From contig NZ_VUMI01000022.1 of assembly GCF_009696275.1 (NCBI RefSeq), positions 26,231-90,230 of the forward strand: DNA of 64,000 bases, read 5' to 3'. Positions 60,495-64,000 of the stretch are shown in pieces. The stretch comes from Eisenbergiella porci. GTDB lineage: Bacteria; Bacillota; Clostridia; Lachnospirales; Lachnospiraceae. Positions within the stretch are counted from its first letter, which is position 1. Every line of letters begins with the position of its first letter. The translations under genes were made by a program, and so were the position numbers. Below the pieces are notes generated by a model, which ran no database searches, was not told the DNA's origin, and saw only the letters and a list, made by a program, of their open reading frames with translations.

Positions 60495-61934
60495 GTGCGG
60501 AAAGGTTATATTACGGTTTATCTTTCCCTGGTTACGGGAATTCTTCTTTCCCTGCTGCTCACCGTCATAGAAGGTGTACGGATGCATACCATCCGTACAC
60601 AAACGGAATGTGTGATGGATATGGCCATGGATTCGGCTCTGGCAGAATATCACCGGGAAATGCTGGAACAATATGAACTGTTTTTTATAGATATGTCCTA
60701 TGGCGGCACCTCGCCGGCCTTTTCCAATACGGAGGAGCATATCAGGAATTATATGAACATGAATTTTCGTCCTTATGAGCTGTTTGAAATTCCGGTCGGG
60801 AAGGATCTGACAGGACTTTCTGCAGACGGAGTTGATTTGCAGCAGGCGGCAATTGCATCAGATGAAAAGGGAGCGGTACTGAAAAAGCAGGCGATTACGT
60901 ATATGAAAGATAAATGGGGGCTGGGATTCCTGGAACAGGCGGCCGTAAATGCAGGATTGATACAGACGGGAGGTTTTCTGGGAACAGATGTGGAGCTGTG
61001 CAGAAATGAAACCGAAAAACAGGTAAAAGAAGCTATTTTAAATAAAGAAGAACAGGAAGCCGAGGACTGGGAAGGAAAAAATGTGGAGCTGCCCTCAGAT
61101 GTGGTAAATGAAGCAAGAGGTGAGGGAATCCTGAAGCTGGCTGTTGAAAACAGCGCTTCCCTGTCCAGGGAATCTATTCCGAAGGCGGCGCTTTATACCG
61201 GGCGAAGCAATAAAATGGAAGGTACCGGGCTACCATCAGGAGTAGAACCGCCGTCAGGAGTCTCGGATACATGTCTGTTTCTGAAATATGTTATGGATAA
61301 ATGCGGTTATTATAATCAGATAAAAGACGGCTCCTCATTTTCCTATCAGGTGGAGTATATCCTGCAGGGAAAGGGAAATGACCTGGATAATTTGCGCGGC
61401 ATGGCGAATCAGATCCTGCTGGTTAGAGAAGCTGCCAATGTGGCTTATCTGTTCAGCGACGGACAGAAAAAATCAGAGGCCAGAGGAGCTGCATTGCTGA
61501 TTACAGGGGTTTTGGGTATGCCTGAACTGGAAGAACCCGTTACCCAGCTGATCCTTTTTGCCTGGGGTTATGCGGAGAGCGTAAAGGACTTAAGAATGCT
61601 TTTTGATGGTGAAAAGGTGCCTATTATCAAGGACTCAGGAAGCTGGAATACACCTTTCAGCCAGCTTCTGACCTTTCGGGGACATTTATCTGAATATCCG
61701 AGGGGGCAGAAGGGACTTGGCTATGGAGATTATCTGCAGGCATTCCTGTTTCTGGAATCCCAGGAGAAGGTAACGGAAAGGCTGATGGATGTTATGGAAG
61801 CGGATATCAGACAGACAAAGGGAAACAGCTGTTTTCGGATAGATGGCTGTATGGATGCGATGACGGCAGAGGCCTCCGTATCAAGCGGATATGGATATCA
61901 GTATAGTATAAAAAGAGCATATGGATACGATTAA
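60495..61934 (+). CDS. DUF5702 pilus-associated protein
   Basis: 479 residues with a pilin-like N-terminus (RKGYITVYLSLVTGILLSLLLTVIEGVRMHTIRTQTECVMDMAMDSALAEYH), the DUF5702 hallmark, then a large extracellular domain with HREMLEQYELFFIDMSYG and a conserved middle (VEYILQGKGNDLDNLRGMANQILLVREAANVAYLF). Member of Clostridial tad loci; probably a minor pilus or cell-surface component. Start is a GTG with a GGGGAAAG site. Confidence 0.85.
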   Translation: MRKGYITVYLSLVTGILLSLLLTVIEGVRMHTIRTQTECVMDMAMDSALAEYHREMLEQYELFFIDMSYGGTSPAFSNTEEHIRNYMNMNFRPYELFEIPVGKDLTGLSADGVDLQQAAIASDEKGAVLKKQAITYMKDKWGLGFLEQAAVNAGLIQTGGFLGTDVELCRNETEKQVKEAILNKEEQEAEDWEGKNVELPSDVVNEARGEGILKLAVENSASLSRESIPKAALYTGRSNKMEGTGLPSGVEPPSGVSDTCLFLKYVMDKCGYYNQIKDGSSFSYQVEYILQGKGNDLDNLRGMANQILLVREAANVAYLFSDGQKKSEARGAALLITGVLGMPELEEPVTQLILFAWGYAESVKDLRMLFDGEKVPIIKDSGSWNTPFSQLLTFRGHLSEYPRGQKGLGYGDYLQAFLFLESQEKVTERLMDVMEADIRQTKGNSCFRIDGCMDAMTAEASVSSGYGYQYSIKRAYGYD

Positions 61935-61956
61935 GAAGGGAAGGAGGTGAACAGGG

Positions 61957-62751
61957 ATGCCCCTTTTGCACGGACGCAAAGCAATAAGTAACTGTAAACT
62001 AAAAACAACAAAAGTCATGCACTTCCGAACACAGCTTCCTCACACATCAAAAGAACTTCACACATTGCCATATCCCCAGATAAGTCCGGCAAGAGGGGTG
62101 TCCCCGTTCACCTCCTTCCCGGACAGGCAGAAAATGAAGGGCTCCATGACAGTGGAGGCATCTCTTGCTGTACCGTTGTTTCTGTTTTTTATAATGAACA
62201 TATTATCCATCACCTTATTTTTTAACACCTTTGCGACGAATCTGGAGACACTTCATCAACAGGGCAGGCAGCTGTCTATGCTGGCTTATACTGTGGGAGC
62301 TGAGGATGAGATGATAAAACTTATCCGTCCGGCACGGGTAAAGCCGGTGGTTCCCATTCTGGCTTATCCGGGAACCACGATAGTAAGCTGTTGCTATATG
62401 AGGGCATGGACCGGCTATGATGTGGAGCGGAACGCAGGGGGATCTGAATCAGAGGAGTACGTATATATAACGGAAACCGGAACCGTTTATCACCGGGAAA
62501 GGAATTGTACGCATCTTACGCTGTCCATCGAACTGGCGGGAAAGGATGAGGTGGAACAGCTGCGTAATGAATCAGGAGCAAAATATTATCCATGCGAGAA
62601 GTGTGGAGGTGATGGCAGCGGGCTGGTTTATCTTACCAGAGAAGGAAACAGATATCATAATACAATTGAGTGCAGCGGACTGAAGAGAACCGTCAGATGT
62701 ATTCCGTTATCGGAAGCCGGAGGAAGGCCGCCCTGTTCCAGATGCGGATAA
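61957..62751 (+). CDS. TadE-like minor pilin with duplicated Cys/His motifs
   Basis: 264 residues. The prepilin-like motif KGSMTVEASLAVPLFLFFI lies at residues 60-80, later than usual. The start at 61957 is kept because AAGGAGGTGAACAGGG precedes it, but a start nearer the motif is possible. The rest is extracellular. The C-terminal third has two related copies of YHxxxxC...PCxxC: TVYHRERNCTHLT...YYPCEKCG and RYHNTIECSGLK...PPCSRCG, resembling Ada-type zinc motifs. TadE pilins normally lack these. Confidence 0.82.
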   Translation: MPLLHGRKAISNCKLKTTKVMHFRTQLPHTSKELHTLPYPQISPARGVSPFTSFPDRQKMKGSMTVEASLAVPLFLFFIMNILSITLFFNTFATNLETLHQQGRQLSMLAYTVGAEDEMIKLIRPARVKPVVPILAYPGTTIVSCCYMRAWTGYDVERNAGGSESEEYVYITETGTVYHRERNCTHLTLSIELAGKDEVEQLRNESGAKYYPCEKCGGDGSGLVYLTREGNRYHNTIECSGLKRTVRCIPLSEAGGRPPCSRCG

Positions 62752-62764
62752 AAAGGAGGACAAT

Positions 62765-63220
62765 ATGGCAGAAAACATGATATTATGCAGCTTTTTGGGA
62801 ATCTGCAGCTGTTATGACTGTAAAAAAAGAACGATACCCGGATGGCTTTTATACACGGGCATTCTTCTGGGATTAATTTATGCGGCAATGTTGCTGATTA
62901 TGGGACAATACAGCTGGTCTGCTATTCTGACCGGGGTACTTCCGGGAACCCTTATGCTTCTTCTGTGCCATATAACGGAAGGGAAACTGGGAAGCGCTGA
63001 TGGTATGATGGTAATTCCCATTGGTTTGATGCATCAGTGGCAGAGGTGTACCGCAGAAGTGATTGGAGCATGTCTGCTTACCTTTTTTCTGGCAGCAGTA
63101 TTGATAATAAGCAGAAAAGGCAACCGGAATACGCAGATCCCTTTTGCACCGTTTCTTTGTACAGCCGTGGTTTTGGTGTGGATAATTGAATTGTGTGCGG
63201 GAATAGGTGTGGATAACTGA
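62765..63220 (+). CDS. tadV: A24 prepilin peptidase (TadV/CpaA-like)
   Basis: 151 residues with four or five hydrophobic helices. The two catalytic aspartates appear as YDCKKRTIPGW (near residue 17) and GSADGMMVIPIGLM (near residue 76), as in short CpaA-type peptidases. It should cleave the Flp pilin and TadE-like proteins. Located between the two TadE-like genes. Confidence 0.92.
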   Translation: MAENMILCSFLGICSCYDCKKRTIPGWLLYTGILLGLIYAAMLLIMGQYSWSAILTGVLPGTLMLLLCHITEGKLGSADGMMVIPIGLMHQWQRCTAEVIGACLLTFFLAAVLIISRKGNRNTQIPFAPFLCTAVVLVWIIELCAGIGVDN

Positions 63221-63246
63221 AGTATCCGGAGGAACGGGGAAATTAT

Positions 63247-63693
63247 ATGACAAAAGGAAATTGGGAAAAAGATGGGTATATGACTCTGGAGGCCAGTTTT
63301 ATCATGCCGATTACAGTAATTCTTATTACCGCGCTTATGTATCTTTCTTTCTACCTGTATACCGTAGCTTTTCTGAATCAGGCTGCTTATATTGCGGCAT
63401 TCAGAGCCAGCTTGTGTGACGAGGGGAATGCGGAAGCCGAGGCGGCGGCAGCCAGGGAGCTGGATAAACTGCTTAAGGAAAGCGTACTTCCGATTAAAGG
63501 CCTGGAAAAACAAATCAATGTTTCTGCAGTTTCCGTCGGTGTTTCATTGCAGGCCAATCTTGCGCTTCCGGCGCCCGGGCTGCAGCTTATAAGCCAAAAG
63601 GAATGGGACATAACAGCAGAGAAGAAGGCGCTGATACGGGATGCCGCCGCTTTTATCCGGGCAGCCAGACGGATTGGTGATTTTATAGAATAA
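63247..63693 (+). CDS. TadE-like minor pilin
   Basis: 148 residues. The prepilin motif GYMTLEASFIMPITVILITALMYLSFYLYTVAF (residues 10-42) carries the Glu after the cleavage site and a hydrophobic helix, followed by AAYIAAFRASL and a small extracellular domain. Minor pilins of this type start or cap the pilus. A GGAGG site precedes it. Confidence 0.88.
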   Translation: MTKGNWEKDGYMTLEASFIMPITVILITALMYLSFYLYTVAFLNQAAYIAAFRASLCDEGNAEAEAAAARELDKLLKESVLPIKGLEKQINVSAVSVGVSLQANLALPAPGLQLISQKEWDITAEKKALIRDAAAFIRAARRIGDFIE

Positions 63694-63783
63694 TATGTAA
63701 CAATTCAGGACAGCAGATATATTCAAGAAGATGTGCTGTCCGAATTGATACAATAATACAAAATGGCGGAAGGGAGAAGAAAA

Positions 63784-63885
63784 ATGGTTAAGCCGGTTTA
63801 CAAGAGAGAATTAAGTCACAGTTATCTGGTTATTGAAGGAATACCCAAAGAAAAGACGGACAGCTATCAGTATAGAATAGATTAG
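63784..63885 (+). pseudogene. Truncated DUF6382 (FHA-type) gene, N-terminal 33 codons
   Basis: MVKPVYKRELSHSYLVIEG is the start of DUF6382 proteins, which close tad operons and continue for several hundred residues into an FHA domain. Here a TAG at 63883-63885 ends the frame, and the same bases begin an inverted repeat that carries on past the stop. The gene has a good AAGGGAG site, so it was probably intact before. Confidence 0.55.
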
Positions 63886-63956
63886 GAAAGTTCTAAGTCA
63901 GGGGCTCAAAATCAAGAGCTTGATATGAACTTCAAGCCCCTGATTTAGTACTTTCC
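63885..63956. repeat. Imperfect 23-bp inverted repeat at the end of the tad operon
   Basis: Arms 63885-63907 (GGAAAGTTCTAAGTCAGGGG...) and 63934-63956 match except at about three positions. The loop contains another palindrome, ATCAAG-AG-CTTGAT. Right flank TTTTGAACC. It may be a small mobile element (MITE-like) in the DUF6382 gene, the end of an insertion sequence that continues outside the window, or a terminator. Confidence 0.65.
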
Positions 63957-64000
63957 TTTTGAACCAAGTCGCACATGCGGACCTCTTATGCCGTTTTAAT

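Noticed and set aside
1..64000. CRISPR arrays, tRNA or rRNA genes
   Set aside because: I looked for regularly spaced repeats and for tRNA T-arm patterns on both strands and found none that held up. The 53-bp repeat is head-to-tail without spacers.

Overview
The window looks like chromosome of a Lachnospiraceae / Clostridium cluster XIVa bacterium (inference). Signs of this are near-50% GC with purine-rich coding strands, strong AGGAG ribosome binding sites, sporulation-linked bofA and yaaL, a Clostridia-type tad pilus locus with DUF5702 and DUF6382 members, a SigV/RsiV pair, and VanZ, CPBP, PadR and ABC-F proteins. I found no tRNA, rRNA, CRISPR array, phage module or intact transposase. Most of the window is core chromosome with many small accessory genes.

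Layout. 1-2.2 kb: the tail of an alanyl-tRNA editing protein, a manganese riboswitch controlling mntP, and a TauE-type exporter with its MarR regulator. 2.25-6.85 kb: complete pstS-pstC-pstA-pstB-phoU phosphate operon behind a PhoP/PhoB-like direct-repeat box. 6.9-9.65 kb: an MFS transporter with unusual strand composition, then decayed panE and glycosyltransferase genes. 10.1-12.9 kb: a four-gene membrane/HTH operon. 13.2-18.2 kb: HD hydrolase, SigV-RsiV envelope-stress pair, PadR with a HAAS-domain partner, CPBP protease. 18.4-20.1 kb: two decayed genes. 20.1-25.7 kb: IlvD/Edd-type dehydratase with a FadR-type regulator and a 53-bp tandem repeat, endonuclease III, and a RelA/SpoT synthetase with a C-terminal HEPN-like motif. 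25.9-30.5 kb: VanZ, ABC-F, a rearranged phosphodiesterase remnant, a 27-bp perfect inverted repeat, metallophosphoesterase. 30.6-37 kb: an Asp-box/solute-binding lipoprotein, two sugar-type permeases and an HlyD-like adaptor with a roughly 120-residue Gly/Ser/Asp insert, with no ATPase, behind four phased 11-bp repeats. 37.1-39.5 kb: a strong promoter, structured leader and short leader ORF ahead of a MutS2-like protein without an Smr domain. 39.5-49.4 kb: AraC regulator, decayed glycosidase, an antibiotic-resistance-type ABC-F with an attenuator-like leader, kinase-like protein, decayed DUF554 gene, ROK regulator, HAD-Nudix fusion. 49.4-55.3 kb: TPR/degenerate-AAA protein with glgB, then yaaL and bofA. 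55.4-63.9 kb: tad pilus operon (tadZ, cpaF, tadB, tadC, flp, DUF5702, two TadE-like proteins, A24 peptidase) ending in a truncated DUF6382 gene at a 23-bp inverted repeat.

Two themes stand out. First, about nine genes are decayed, several by internal deletion as well as frameshift, while essential operons are intact; this points to ongoing gene loss, although some single homopolymer indels could be sequencing errors. Second, RNA-level control is frequent: the Mn riboswitch, the intercistronic hairpin after pstS, the leaders before the MutS2-like and ABC-F genes (both predicted to act at ribosomes), and the stem-loop before the pilin gene.

The best candidates for something undescribed are the ATPase-less Asp-box/SBP-permease-HlyD operon, the leader-controlled MutS2-like protein and the RelA/SpoT-HEPN-like fusion.
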